Below are positions 12,601-24,499 of a stretch of DNA of 64,000 bases, one piece after another (the first letter of the stretch is position 1; each line of letters begins with the position of its first letter). The DNA comes from Lunularia cruciata (taxonomy: Eukaryota > Streptophyta > Marchantiopsida > Lunulariales > Lunulariaceae), in the NCBI GenBank assembly GCA_948567375.1, contig OX419755.1, positions 20,104,517-20,168,516 of the forward strand, read 5' to 3'. The translations under genes and the position numbers were made by a program. The notes beneath the pieces were generated by a model. It was not told where the DNA came from. It made no database searches and saw nothing but the letters and a program-made list of their open reading frames with translations.

Positions 12601-15600
12601 AGATGAGGATGACATTGTTTCAGTACTTGGTGGTACTACCGGTAGGATTTGATCTCCTCATTTGAAACAGTGCGACCAGCCCTTGGGTATATTAGTCTTC
12701 TACCTGATTCTTGTCCCGTTTCTTACTTGTACAAAATTGAGCGCAGTCACATCCTACGTTGACCCACTACCTTAGTGTGTCGATGTCAGGCACCGAGTAT
12801 ATGGAAGTAATTAAGCTGCCATTGGATGACAATTACTCTTCACCAAAGCTTTTTCGTAGACTTAGAGGTCACCCGTCACAGGTCAGTCATCTATCGACTT
12901 AAGCTCCAAAACTTCCTCGCTGATGTGTGGTCTTAGTGGGTCTCGATGTCTGATGTGATTCTTGCAAGCTGAATTTTATCAATGCGCTTAAATAAATTTT
13001 TGCATGCAGATTCGGAGTCTGTCATCGCGTTACTGGACTACAGGATTTGGACTGTGTACCCTGCTATCTAACCGGAGCAGCAAATGCACCGCATGTCAAA
13101 GCCTCAGCTCTATTGCCTTGATCCATCCTTCAACTGGAGGTAACAGAAGATTAATTACTCTGCATTTGGAGAATTGTAAACGTTTTCGAGACAGACACAC
13201 GTCATCAATTTTGAAGTGCTGAAGAAGAGATGACAAATGAAGCCACTACGAGGAGGTCCAAGGACGAGTCCTACAACTACTATGGCAGCTGCCTATGCCG
13301 AAAGATGGAACTGTACGATTAAGTTTTTATAGTTCCTAACGTCATCATAATGAATTCCAGATTGAATCGTTCATTCGGTCAACTTTAGACAGAGTATACA
13401 TGATAAGCATACGTCCGTGGACGTATCCAAGAAGCAACATGAATGATACCATCGCGTCGCACAATTGGAACAGCAGAACCATTTCCGAGAAGAACTTTGG
13501 GGTCATAAACCGCACGGATCGACCTGGTACAGCGGCACAGGACTAAAAAGTCATCTCCCGTAAAACATCCAACTACTCCAGGCCGTAGTGATTACTATAT
13601 GAAGCTGCAGTAGAGACAGCAGCATTCTGGTTGGACATTTAATTTGGATCAATAGGTATGCCAGGCGTATGCAATGGAAGATCTGAAGGCCTGTAGTTGT
13701 AGTTCAGATGTGACGATTTACCACGTTCAGCGTTAATAAGTTGTTTAAAGTTTGTCTTAGGTTTCTCTAAAGTTGACTTCATCGACTTGCTACTGAAATG
13801 CGCGCGCGCGTAGGATAGGAGGATAGAGATGGGAAGGATCCATCAAACCTTAACAGGAAAACACAAAGAAAACTCAAAAAGGGACAAAATGGAGTGAAGT
13901 CCTCTTTGTAGTTTGTAGGTGTGTTCGTGGTAGGGTTCGGTGGAGTCGTCTCATCTCTACGTTATCCGACGCGCAAAATTGCAAAATGGAGTAAAGTCCC
14001 CTCAGAATCGCATCGAGTAATTTGTATTATTATTGTACCTACGATATCGAAACAGTGGAAGTAATACGATTTGTGAACACATGATATCATAAAGTCAGAC
14101 TGTTCTTCTATCAATTGCGTCCTCGTGCTCTCCTTAAAGCAACACTATCGCCTACTATGTAAGCTCTCGCTTAATCTTCCACATTCGTGAAAGATTGCGT
14201 GAAAGCTTAGCATGGGGTCACATACTCCAACCCAGAGTAATAAAGAGCTGATCTCCACAGGGAGCACTTTTCTCTCAACGAGTATTTTTGCCATCAAAGT
14301 CCTATAGATCACTAAAACTTTGATACTCGAACTTTGAACGAGTATCTTCTGCGATCGCGTTAGTGATTGAAAAGAAGTCAAAGTCTAGTTCAGGATCCAT
14401 TCCCAAACTGCATAATATTGTAATGTCGATTCATAATGCTTTGAATATACCACGAATCGGAGATGTAGATTTGTTCATTGATAAGCGGTCGGCAATAGTG
14501 TGCTTTTTGTCGGGTTCTAGAGCTAGTCCCGGCCTCTTCCGGGCCAATGAAAACCAATCGCTGAACAAGAAGGTCCGATAGGGGTAACAGTGGATAAGGA
14601 TCTTACAGTGTGTGTGAATTGGTATCGATGCTACATCTTACATCTTACATCGTTTGCGTGCGAGTTTTCCCACATCGACGGCTCTCGCTGGAGAATCACA
14701 CGAGTTACCAGGAATCGCAGGTCATGTTGGCCCAGTCGCACGCAGGAGATGTTCAATTGATGTCAAGTTTGTTCTTTTCGCACACCTCTTACATTCACCT
14801 TGTTCCACTCGTTCATTAATGTTCTCTTAGAGTAAGAGGATTTAACAAGATCTAATGTCTAGATTTCAGGTGCCGCAACGTAGTCAACGAACTCGCTGGA
14901 CAATTATGCAAGACGGGGTGAATGATGATTTCATGATTCATTTCGATATTGCTGTACCGATAATTTTGTAAGCGGTCAAAGCTGTATGGTTGACATCATG
15001 ACAGGTAGTGGAGCCACGGGAGTACTTCGATGACTTTCGAGAAATCTTTCTCCCATCCACCTGCTCATGTCCTGTGCATTTCAAACAGGTATCCACCCCT
15101 TGTCCAAGAATGGCAATTTCATCTCCCAGTCGTAGTTTCTTTCGACGCTGCGCCATCTCCTGGTTACTACCAGGCGGCGTTATCCTGTGTAAGGACTCTG
15201 GAGCCTCCTTTGTAGACAACAATCGGAGATCCAAATTTCAGATCACTCTCAGATTGTTGTCACTGAGTGACATTCAGATGAAATTCAAATCACCTTCCTT
15301 CTCCAAGTCTTCAAGAGTTAGCTTCTCTGAACTCGGCCGCAGGTTCTCGTGCATCAATCGAATATGGCATGGCATCTGAGACCTCGTGTGCAAAGAACAA
15401 TAACGCAAGCATCCCAGTTTAGAAAAGTCCATAGTTCAAGATAGGTACACGCCGATCTTTCCTGTTGTCAGTGCTGGTGTCCCGGATCTCTTCCTTCCAT
15501 TTTCCTTTTCCTTATAATGCCCGTATCAAGTGGACATCCTGAAGAGCGTCACCCTCAAGATCAAAAAGCACCGAAGAACGTCCGTGGTTCTGCACCCAAC

Positions 15601-16300
15601 CGTTCCTTTTGCCAAGAAAGATGCGAGAGATAAGATGATGTTGTTCCCAAGAAGAGCAAGCGCGAATTGTCATAACTTCCGATCATAATTCAACTTGAAA
15701 GTCGACAAAACTATGCCCTGTCTAGTTTGGAGAAGGCATTGCCTGAATCGCTTATCTTGTGGTTGACTATAGTCCCACCTTTGCTGAAGTTTCCATCTCC
15801 ATATCCTGCTCAAAAAGGAGACCCTTATCACCTGTCGACGGCGTGGTTTGTAATATCCCTTCATTCTTATCATCGTGAAAAAGTACACTGCTTCCAAATC
15901 GGAACAGGAGAGGTACGAATTGTGTCATCTAAAACCTTAAACCCCAATCTACAAAGTTAAGGTATGACCTGTTGGGTGACGATTATAATGTTCTAAACCC
16001 TTATCGGTGTAAATCATGAAGTTGTGGTACTATATTAGAGTACCATTCATATGATTCGTTCCTATTTTGGATGACAAAGAATAGCTACGCATGAGTGAGA
16101 GTGAATATTTCACTTGAAGATCGAGGATTGATATGCATGGCTGACAAGACAAGACAAAGTTCATGGAGATTTATAAATGGTTCGCGACGATTAAATTCCA
16201 TAACGCATGTTATGTTAGATTCTACGTGCGTTGTAATTAAGGTGATTGTTTACCTCTCTTTATTTGATTGAATAGAGTGATAAGTAACCAAGGTCTACAA
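12601..16300. other. Unannotated intergenic stretch; minor simple repeats only
   Basis: A short alternating GC run lies at 13801-13810. A short direct repeat, AAAATGGAGT(G/A)AAGTCC, occurs near 13887 and 13984. The longest frames (plus 15008-15379, minus 14938-15234) overlap each other antisense and resemble nothing I know. A segment near 13815-13905 weakly resembles one near 41195-41260 (both start GATGGGAAG and hold AAAATGG), so both may be scraps of one dispersed repeat. Confidence 0.35.
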
Positions 16301-16429
16301 ATGTTCGAGTATACAGCGAGGTCACCTCCTTGTTCATCTAGCTATCTAGCTTAAGAGAGATCCAGAATTATATAGGTCATCTCTTTGTTCATTTTGCATA
16401 AGAGATATACGGACTTATAGAGATAATAT

Positions 16430-16820
16430 TAGACATGTTTTGTAAAGGATTGTTCGAGAGATTACCTGTTAAAGATTGTTCGAGAGCTTACCGTAACAGA
16501 AAACAAAAGGATCATTTTCAGTTTACTACTTTACACAAGCGAGTGTCCGTAACTCTAAAAACATTAGCTTGCTCTCCATAAGAGAGTCATCTTATTAGAT
16601 GATACTTTTTTGAATGTTTTAGTATGCAGACTTATCCAGTTAGACTTATATAAGTTTAACATTAATATCAATGATAAATATAACTCCACCTACATATACA
16701 TAGTAGGTGGAGTAATACAATTTTCCCATTCCCATTCTATGGGAACTTAGTATCATTTTACCTCTCAAGTTTTATCGGGACTTAGCACCATTTTACCTCT
16801 GAAGTTTTATCTTTGTTTGC
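16430..16820 (+). repeat. Cluster of short tandem repeats and one hairpin
   Basis: ATTGTTCGAGAG is tandemly repeated near 16450 and 16476 (unit about 27 bp). A ~40-bp unit ending CATTTTACCTCT(C/G)AAG is repeated near 16742-16815. Between them, ACTCCACCTAC and GTAGGTGGAGT at 16682-16712 form a perfect 11-bp inverted repeat around a 9-nt loop. No coding potential is seen. The hairpin could be a transcript fold or the tip of a small inverted-repeat element. Confidence 0.55.
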
Positions 16821-17609
16821 CTAAAAGGATTCATCCTTCTCGTTATACTATATGTGTCGCGGTCTTATCCGTGGGATTCGCTCGAGGTAATGACTCGATT
16901 GTATTATGACAGTCTAAGTCAGCTTATCACACACTTGATCAAATCGATGCGCAAAGTTCCCGGCAAATCCAGTTCGTTATAAATAGACAAAAGCCACGGT
17001 AATTCATTGCTCTGCCAGTCCAGATGCGTCCAAAACTTTCTGATATTATCAGTCTTTATTTAGTCAAATGCTGCAACTTAATCCACAGATGGACAACATT
17101 CCAGACTTTTTATAATTTAGTTACATTGATGATAAATGTGCGTGAGACTTACGGTAATCGCTAGTCGGCGCAGGATCCAGGTTAAGAAGAGAAAGACGGC
17201 GTAAATCAAAATGAGTAGCTAGAAACAAATTTAATCAAGATCCGAAGGGTGCTCCAGTATTCAAGCTGTAGTGGGTTGGTAAGATGTCCACGAATTCAAG
17301 GCCAAGTTATCAAGCTGCAACGCTTTAGGACGAGTTTCCGCTTCAAGAAAACGAAAACACCCTGACATCTGGTTCAGAGAATTATCAGAAACCGCAGGAC
17401 GTACCCACATGTGTAGAGGAGTTGCATTTACTGCTGTAAGACAGAATCCAACCTCGGGACTCTTCCTTTCCTTCCCCAGGTCCCTACGTTCAGAGCAGAG
17501 AGCGCCTTGTGCGTACTGCTGTAACCATGATTCCGTTGCCTTTCCCATCTCATGCAATCTGTAGGGATAGTCAATTGGGTGATCCCAGACGGACCGCCTT
17601 CCTCTGCGC

Positions 17610-17624
17610 AGCTCTATATACTGC
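17610..17624 (+). promoter_or_regulatory. Candidate TATA box for the GDSL gene
   Basis: CTCTATATACTG lies about 285 bp upstream of the GDSL start codon and is followed by a pyrimidine-rich stretch, as is common around plant transcription starts. Another TATAAATA-like string occurs near 16980 but is almost 1 kb away. Placement is by motif and distance only. Confidence 0.3.
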
Positions 17625-17899
17625 GCTGTGTCTTCTCCTCTTCCAGACCCACCTCTCCTCGTTCCATTGCGTGTGCTGGGCAGGAGCACATGAGCTTGCG
17701 GTCTCGGTCTTGGGCTCTACGAGATTCACAGTCACGGCTGGCTGGGACTGAAGCAGCTGAATATACACTGGAACTCGTATAGCCAAGACTTTGTACGGTT
17801 CTTTCCTGTTAGTTGACTCAGCCGCATCTCCACGATTTTGTGACAAGCTCGGAATTACGTACTCAGACTCTAATAGTGGCTGTCACTCGTCAAGCTACC

Positions 17900-19444
17900 A
17901 TGGGGGAAAGGATGCCTGCAATCTGGGCTGTCCTCTTGATGGTCGCACTGCTGGTTTATTCAGCACAAGCTCAAGTGGCACGACCCAGACGTCCCACATT
18001 TGTGCTTGGAGACTCTCTCGTGGATCCAGGGAACAATAACTACATTCTCACTCTGGCGAAGTCCAATTTTCCTCCAAATGGAATCGATTTCCCAGGTGGA
18101 CGTGCGACGGGAAGATTCTGCAATGGCCGAACTGTTGCTGATGTTCTAAGTAGGGCATTGCCCTGGTCAGGGATTCTTGACAATATTCTCTAACTTCATA
18201 CACTTCTATATATTCAAGAGAATTTCGGTAAAATTGTTCTTCACTTCTGAAGCACTTCGTGTTTATCTGCAGGCGAGCTAATCAATGAACCATTTCTTCC
18301 ACCATTCAATGCACCCACTACGCGAGGTGCCGCTATTCTAGGCGGTATCAACTACGCCTCTGCTGCAGCCGGTATCCTCGACGACACTGGTGCAAACTAT
18401 GTCAGTAACAACGGCTACTCACTCCCTCCCGGTTAACTTAGTCAGGTATGCACATATTCGTAAGACGCTCTGAGGTCCAGACTGACGTTTTCTACTCTTG
18501 TTTGTTACAGGTTGGACGAATTGACATGAACACCCAGCTGCGAAACTTCCAGACAACTCAGCAAGAGTTTAGTCAATTGTTGGGACCTGCTGCTGCTGCT
18601 CAAGCTTTTAGAGACGCTCTTTATTTCATTAACATAGGCAGTAACGATTACATCAACAACTATCTGATTCAAGGTTCTCAGAGAGCTCGACAGTACACAC
18701 CAACGCAGTACGCGGCACTTCTCACATCTGAGCTGTCCAGGCAAATAAGAGTGAGTCTTCGACTAGGCTTACACTGCTCCCCACTTTTCAATCCGATGAG
18801 TAGGTCCGTTTAAAAAATTTCTCGAAGATCAGCTCCAGAGAGTGAACGCTGTTGTTTTAACGGACCGGTGCATTGACAGGCACTTTACAGCTTTGGAGCT
18901 CGGAAAATTACCATTTTCGACATCGGACCTCTAGGTTGCATTCCCTCACAGATTGCCAATAACAACTCGCCTGGTACATGCGTCGATTTCATCAACAATT
19001 ACGTGAGGGGATTTAACAGAGATTTTGGATTGGAACTGAATAGACTTGCAGCCCAGCTCACAGGTTCCATTCTGCTTTTTGGAAATTCATTCGACATGGT
19101 ACTTGACCGAGTGAACAATCCAGCAGCATTTGGTAAGTCTTGCTCTTTGTACGCTATTCAGGTTCAATGATATATTATGGTGCACTATCTAAGTTACTTA
19201 TTCTAATCTGGAATTTGCAGGTCTAACGGTTGTGAACAGAGGATGTTGTGGGGTCGGTAATTTCAACGGCCAGGTTCCGTGCATCCTTGGGGTAATTCCA
19301 TGCGCAAACAGAGATCAATACTTGTTCTGGGACCCGTTCCACCCAACAGACGCTGTGAATGAGCAGCTGGCAAGAAAATTCTTCTCTGGAGATACCAGTG
19401 TAATCAGTCCCATAAATGTCCAGCAACTCGCAGCGCTGCCGTGA
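17900..19444 (+). CDS. GDSL esterase/lipase (SGNH hydrolase), five exons, with an in-frame TAA in exon 2
   Basis: Secreted SGNH-fold hydrolases of this plant family cleave ester bonds in lipids and cell-wall polymers. I read exons 17900-18149, 18273-18445, 18511-18750, 18880-19132 and 19221-19444, with consistent phases (1,0,0,1) and GT..AG borders. The ATG at 17900 has a good context (ACCATGG) and starts a hydrophobic signal peptide ending around AQAQ. Block [16 protein letters not shown] holds the catalytic Ser. Block III is [16 protein letters not shown] is present, and block V DPFHPTD holds the Asp and His. The length, about 380 residues, is normal. The oddity is TAA at 18434-18436, twelve bases before the exon-2 donor; no alternative donor in phase removes it. 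It could be a CAA-to-TAA mutation making a recent pseudogene, or an assembly or allele difference. Everything else looks under constraint. Confidence 0.82.
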
Positions 19445-20700
19445 TTGCTAATGCTAATTACTACAACGCTTGACTTGAGTTTAGGTAGATTTCGTGGAAA
19501 TCTACAAATGATTATCATAGCTAAACTATCACTATTCTTTAGCTTCAGAACAGCGCATCTCTGGATGGCAAACTGAAGTTGAGTTCTCTAGGGACGGGAA
19601 CCCTTTGTCAAGGACATTCAACGGTGTACAATTAAACCAAAGCACATGCGTGCCAGATTTTTTTTTCTTCTTTTGTGGTTTTCGCGCAAGTACTAGTCAT
19701 GGTCTTTTGTATTATCGTCAGCTTCGGGTCGACATGAAGCTGACGATGAAGTTGTCCTTTAAATTCCTTCTAAGTCGACGTACCATTATTCGTGAAGAGT
19801 TTTGGAATATGAAACATCGCATCGACTGCTTCGTTTTGTCAGCTGGCTTTTAATAGTTCATGGTGACTTTAAGTCAGTGAACTAGACGAAGGCCATCATG
19901 GAATTTTGCAAATACGGAGTCTCCCACCGCAAGTACACGTGGTGCCGGAAGTGGACATTGATATTAAGTTCTTTCGTGTATCAAAACGGCACCGACTATA
20001 CCCAGGTGAGCCAACGTTCAGCGCTCAGAACCTCATGTTCGACAGTAATTAAGACCTGAGACGTCAATCGTACAGCAGCCGTGACGCAAATGAAGGATGA
20101 GGATGCGGCACAGGTTCTCTCATAGAATGTTGTAGGTGAAGCCAATTTGATCTCATTACAGTTGAGAGTAGTTGGCTGCGATTGGTAGGTCGATATATTA
20201 TCCTGGTAGCTGGTGAAGTTGAAATTCGTCGTGCATGTGAAACAGGTTTCGATGGTCTATCAGACCTGTCAAATTCTCAATGTATCCGCCGCTGCTGCTA
20301 CATTAGGTCGAATTCTCCGCGTGAGACACCGTAGCGGAGGTACAGCATACCCGCTGATCCGAATCCAAGTAAACCCAGTGAGCTAATCTCAAGATATTTT
20401 GAAGTCAGTTCACCGAGAAAATTAAGCGCAGATTATCTGTGTGCAAATGTTAGACACATAATATATCGTAGTATACATATCCAGAGTGTGCGGAGACATG
20501 GGCAGACTATGCCTTGTCCCTCGTGGAGCTGCTAGATGTGGCGACTTTTATTTTATGCAATTCGTCGAATTCATGTTGAAATGAAGGAGTAAGAAATATA
20601 TGTATATCCCTATCTCGACAAAGTTAGAGCAAGAAACATATTCTGTAATTAAGCACAAGCAAGTGTAACGGTTGTTGTACATTCCATTTCCTCTACCCCG
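19445..20700. other. 3' flank of the GDSL gene, nothing recognised
   Basis: The start is presumably the 3' UTR. The remainder has short open frames only and no visible repeat structure. Confidence 0.4.
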
Positions 20701-20710
20701 TGACAGATGC

Positions 20711-20904
20711 GCTATAAACAGTTCTCAAATCAATCGCTTCTGCCTCATCACATCACAAAGAAGACTGCTTAATAATTCCACATGGCCAAAACCCACATCT
20801 TCGAGGGACCATCAATAAATCGGGAGACGGTCGGTTGGAACTTCAATTGTTCTGACATTCACCCCACCAGGGAGGCCTGTATATGGTGCGGTCTAGTACG
20901 TTGA
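20711..20904 (+). CDS. Possible small gene or first exon (40 codons) behind a TATA-like box
   Basis: GCTATAAACA at 20711-20720 looks like a TATA box. It is followed about 60 bp on by an ATG at 20782 opening a 40-codon frame (MAKTHIFEGPSINRETVGWN, then a CxWCG near its end) that stops at 20902-20904. The codon before the stop overlaps GTACGT, a possible splice donor, so this could be a first exon. I do not recognise the peptide. It is listed because the spacing is promoter-like, but chance is a real alternative. Confidence 0.2.
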
Positions 20905-22776
20905 TTATCCTGCATTGGACACAGGTACCTGTGTCTAGATACATGTCAACCTACGTACAAGACAAGAACAAGGGCTAAGAAGTACAGATACTACTTACCG
21001 TTTAATCTGATGGAAGTATATAGCTCTATAGACAAAGCTGGTGGGGCTGTCGGTTTACTCAAGACCTTCTTAACTTTTATATGACGAAGCTATAGAGTCA
21101 CATGGTGCAATTCTGCATACGATTCAAATTGCTGCTACGTTTCTCGTCACAATCCGTAGTGTAAGACAACCAGAAATTACCGATAATGCTCATAAATTCC
21201 TCTAGCAGCTTCTCAGCCTGAGTATCAACTTGTTTTCCCACCTGTCAATAGTTCCAGAAAGGGAATTTGGGTACTGTTAGCTTCAGACGGGTCATACGAC
21301 TAGGCTACTACTCGTGACAAGAGAAAACGAGAAAGGAAACGTGCAACTGGTAGATGTAAACATCGATTTGAGGTACTGACAGCCAGCACGAACCGAAAGG
21401 TGTCATCTGCCCATCTATGTCCGTATGTGCTTTAATTCGTTCCTCCGACCAGTTGCTCCGAGCATGAGATTTTCAACCCCGTGAGCTCCCAAGCTTTGGC
21501 GCAGATCTTCTCAATCATCGATAAGTTACCCTGGATCCAGATTTCTTTATATGCTCGAAACAGGGGACTCGTACATAGGACCATCTGAAGATCGATAACA
21601 AAGCGAACAAATGAAATCAATTATTCATCTCGTGAGTGAGATTACAGTATAATGATCTGACAACAGAAAAGGAGAGAAGAGTCAATTCTTGCAGGAGCGT
21701 TTAGCCCTCTCCACATCTTAGTTTCTAGTATGTAAGGACCTCGATCAGTCGTCTATCTTTACTGATCTCAAGATTCTTCTATTCTGCTGAATTCCCACGA
21801 TCTGTTAAAGATTGCAGTTGCGTAACTCATATCTGATACATGTTTCAATGAATTTGATTAGCGAATACAGTGGATTTCAGATTTAAGCCATCGGAAGTTG
21901 CGCAGAGATAGTGTAAACTTTTAAGGATAACAAAATATCTGTGGATATAAAAATCTGTTTTTTGAATGGAAGTGTAGTCCACCCCGTAGCGCAAATATAT
22001 TTGCAGGTCATGTTTAATATATACCCGTAAATATATATTCACTGGTCATGTTTCTCATCATGACCCAATTTTAAGTCACTCGAATCTCAAAGCATGCGAA
22101 ACTTTTTGAGATGACATTTGTGCATTCAACCAGTTGATAGTTGGAAGACATTCGCATTTTGAGATCATTAGCACATTACTTATGTCTGTCATCTACTCGT
22201 CGTGTGTATGTGTGTCTCGTTCTCAAACACATGAGAAATTCTGTTTCTTTCTGCCGAACACACAAGAAATTTTGTTTCTGTCGGAGCCGGGACGTGACAC
22301 ACCGAGATATTTTGTTCTTGCTCGAAGTGGCATGGATGTGACACACTATGCAATTTAGTGATCAGTACCCTTGGTTTGCTGGGAGAGGTCACGTTAACAT
22401 TGAGTATTTAGCTTTAGAACTAGCACCGAAAGTATTTGCCACCGAGAGTGTGATAGTATTTTGCCACCAAGAGTATTCTGTCTAGATTTCCTCTCTAGCA
22501 CGACGAAGCTCCAAGTAGCACCTTTCCGGCTTTCATCCGAGTAGCACATTTACTAAGATTAGTAGCACGTTTATAATTTCTGGTCGAGACAGATTTCATT
22601 ACACTACCGTACAAAGAGAATTGCCTTGAAGCACCTGTTAACTACAGAGCGAAAGGTTAACACTTGTACTCATAGTGTGAAAGGTTTGCAATGCCTCCAC
22701 CAACCCCCGCACTTTGCTTCGAAAAGAGATAGCAAAATATATCAAATTCATTTTGAATTACTAAGTAGAAAGTGAT
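20905..22776. other. Intergenic, with short degenerate repeats at its right end
   Basis: No gene is recognised. Near 22225-22350, AGAAATT(C/T)TGTTTCT and GTGACACAC strings recur. Near 22425-22480, a unit containing GTATTTTGCCACC recurs, and AGTAGCAC recurs three times near 22514-22570. These are short local duplications without coding content. Confidence 0.4.
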
Positions 22777-23190
22777 TTGGCGGATAATAATATGGAGGTG
22801 TGGAATGATGAGCGGAACAACATGGAGGAGTGGAGAGACTATGAGTATGAGCCCTTGCATTTGTTAACAAGGTGGTGGAGCTTTGCTGCCAAAGCACAGT
22901 ATTTACACGAAAGAATTCAATGCTGTCGTAGTACTGAATTTGTGTTAAAGTTTACAAAAAAATTAGAACTAAATGAACTTCTTTAGATAACTACCCAGAA
23001 TGTACATTATTTTACTCAATGCCTTGGTTTTTTTAACAAAGATCATTCAGTTTTCATAAATGCATCACGAAAAGACCAAAGCCCAGTTTGGATGCAAGTT
23101 GCACTAGCTCTTGATAGTTTGGTGCAATACTGTAATAGAGCAATGAAACAAGTGTTGGTAGAGTTTTAAATATATGGGGGATTAGTGCAT
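22777..23190 (+). pseudogene. Fragment of a PIF/Harbinger-like transposase (N-terminal part)
   Basis: A coding-like stretch runs from the ATG-like start near 22780 through a single in-frame TAG at 22984-22986 and on to about 23169. After the TAG it contains DHSVF, then QSPVWMQVALALDSL, followed one frame over by NIWGIS. This resembles the helix-turn-helix segment that precedes the DDE domain in Harbinger-like transposases (pattern DxPVF...PVxxQLAxAL...FGIS). The DDE domain itself is absent. The fragment is cut off at about 23192, where the left arm of the large inverted repeat begins. The assignment rests on a short motif, so it is moderate at best. Confidence 0.42.
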
Positions 23191-23671
23191 GATCTTGGCT
23201 ATGGTGGACAGAGGCAGGCAAGTACCACCTAGATTCTTTTAGCTAGAGTGGGTGTGACTTGACTATGATTAGTGTACAATTGGTGGCAAATTAAAGAGTG
23301 ACAGATCAAGTATTGATCTGATTTAGTGTGAGTCGAGTTGTGTAATCGAACCGATTATTGTGGCACTTTAGAGTTTATGTATGACTTATGTGTGAGTTGC
23401 TTCAATAGTGTATGATGTTGACAGCGATGTATGTTGTGTAATGATATATATACGTGATGTATGTTGTGTAACGATGTATCTATGCACGACAAACACTTGA
23501 CCATTACAAGAGTGTTATTTTCTTTAGTGAAATTTATTCCATGACTTATAAAAGCAATAATCAGTATTATGGCTATTAGTGAGTGTTATGCTCATTTGTA
23601 TAGCTCAAAAACCAAATACTGATGGGGTAATTTATTTTGGTAGAAAAGATAACACTCTTGTAATGGTCAAG

Positions 23672-23675
23672 TGTT
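23672..23675. repeat. Left target-site duplication TGTT of the minus-strand element
   Basis: TGTT directly precedes the element terminus (TGTCGTGC) at 23676 and is matched by TGTT at 40240-40243, just after the opposite terminus. A 4-bp duplication fits DDE-integrase insertion. Four bases can match by chance, but both lie exactly at the termini deduced independently from repeat alignment. Confidence 0.6.
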
Positions 23676-23796
23676 TGTCGTGCGTAGATACATCGTTACA
23701 CAACATACATTGTTACACAACATACATCGCTGTCAACATCATACACTATTGAAGCAACTCACACATAAGTCATACATAAACTCTAAAGTGCCACAA
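23676..23796 (-). repeat. Terminal sub-repeat Y, outer copy (B2)
   Basis: This is 121 bp, reading on the minus strand from TTGTGGCACTTTAG to GCACGACA at the element border. It is matched by Y at 24249-24343, 45691-45796 and 23358-23491. Its end is complementary to the TGTCAYGC start of X, giving the whole X-Y unit short inverted termini as in classical LTRs. Confidence 0.75.
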
Positions 23797-24246
23797 TAAT
23801 CAGTTCGGTTACACAAATAGACTCACACTAAATCAGATCAATACTTGATCTGTCACTCTTTAATTTGCCACCAATTGGACACTAATCATAGTCAAGCCAC
23901 ACCCACTCTAGCTAAGAGAATCTAGGTGATGCTTGCCGGCCTCTGTCCACCATAGCCAAGACCTAGAAAGCTCAACATCAGAGCAGTGAGCTCTCTAGAG
24001 TTGCACTTTGAAAGTATATCCACTGGACTCAAGCTAGGTCTCAAACCCTAATGGTCCCATTGATGGCACACCCAATAGTGCAAACGGTGCAAAGTGACGG
24101 TGTGCCCCACCATGAAATCAATACCCCAAACAAAAAATCTGACCGTCGGAAGTAGTCTACAACTTATTGCTAAAATACTTCTAACCACTATCACTATAAC
24201 TCCAACGTTCAAGCAATCTAGATGCGATACTACAAATAACGTGACA
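23797..24246 (-). repeat. Terminal repeat X, 3' copy (A2)
   Basis: This is 450 bp on the minus strand, from TGTCACGTTATTTG to the GATTA end. It aligns along its full length with X at 39803-40239, 45242-45690 and 55538-55987. It is sandwiched between two Y copies, unlike the 5' copies, which run from X straight into the internal region. Confidence 0.78.
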
Positions 24247-24248
24247 AT

Positions 24249-24343
24249 TGTTGTGCATATATACATCACTACACAATATACATCATTGTCAACATCACAT
24301 ACTATAGAAGCACAACTCACACATAAACTCTAAAGTGTCACAA
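24249..24343 (-). repeat. Terminal sub-repeat Y, inner copy (B1), next to a purine tract
   Basis: On the minus strand this follows a purine-rich AGAGGGG (about 24346-24353, a possible polypurine tract). It runs TTGTGACACTTTAGAG...GCACAACA and is followed after 2 bp by X. Together with the outer copy it makes the 3' end Y-X-Y. Confidence 0.7.
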
Positions 24344-24499
24344 TCGCCCCTCTAGCTGGCGGTTAGGTCCCTCTAACTCCAGACAGCCATCTATTCCAAG
24401 TATATGGTAAACCCTATGATGGGCAAAGATCAAGAGGCTGGGTGCGATTGAGCCCCATCGTAAGTTGCTTGTTTGCAATCTATACCATATAAATGATGA

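Larger units (their letters stand above)
23192..23969. repeat. Imperfect inverted repeat (arms ~330 bp, spacer ~115 bp) made of terminal-repeat sequence
   Basis: The left arm, 23192-23526, reads as the plus-strand end of X plus all of Y plus about 35 bp of flanking DNA. The right arm, about 23642-23969, is its reverse complement and forms the 3' terminus of the minus-strand retroelement. Both arms share the flanking string ACACTTGACCATTACAAGAG beyond the element border, so this is an inverted duplication of an already inserted element end, not two independent insertions. A transcript through it would fold into a long hairpin. Confidence 0.8.

Noticed and set aside
16682..16712. A CRISPR-like or bacterial terminator reading of the 11-bp hairpin.
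   Set aside because: There is no repeat-spacer array, and the genome is eukaryotic. It is only a short inverted repeat.
17261..17689. A 142-codon minus-strand frame upstream of the GDSL gene.
   Set aside because: It overlaps the likely promoter and 5' UTR of the GDSL gene, is Arg/Ser-rich by composition and shows no recognisable domain.
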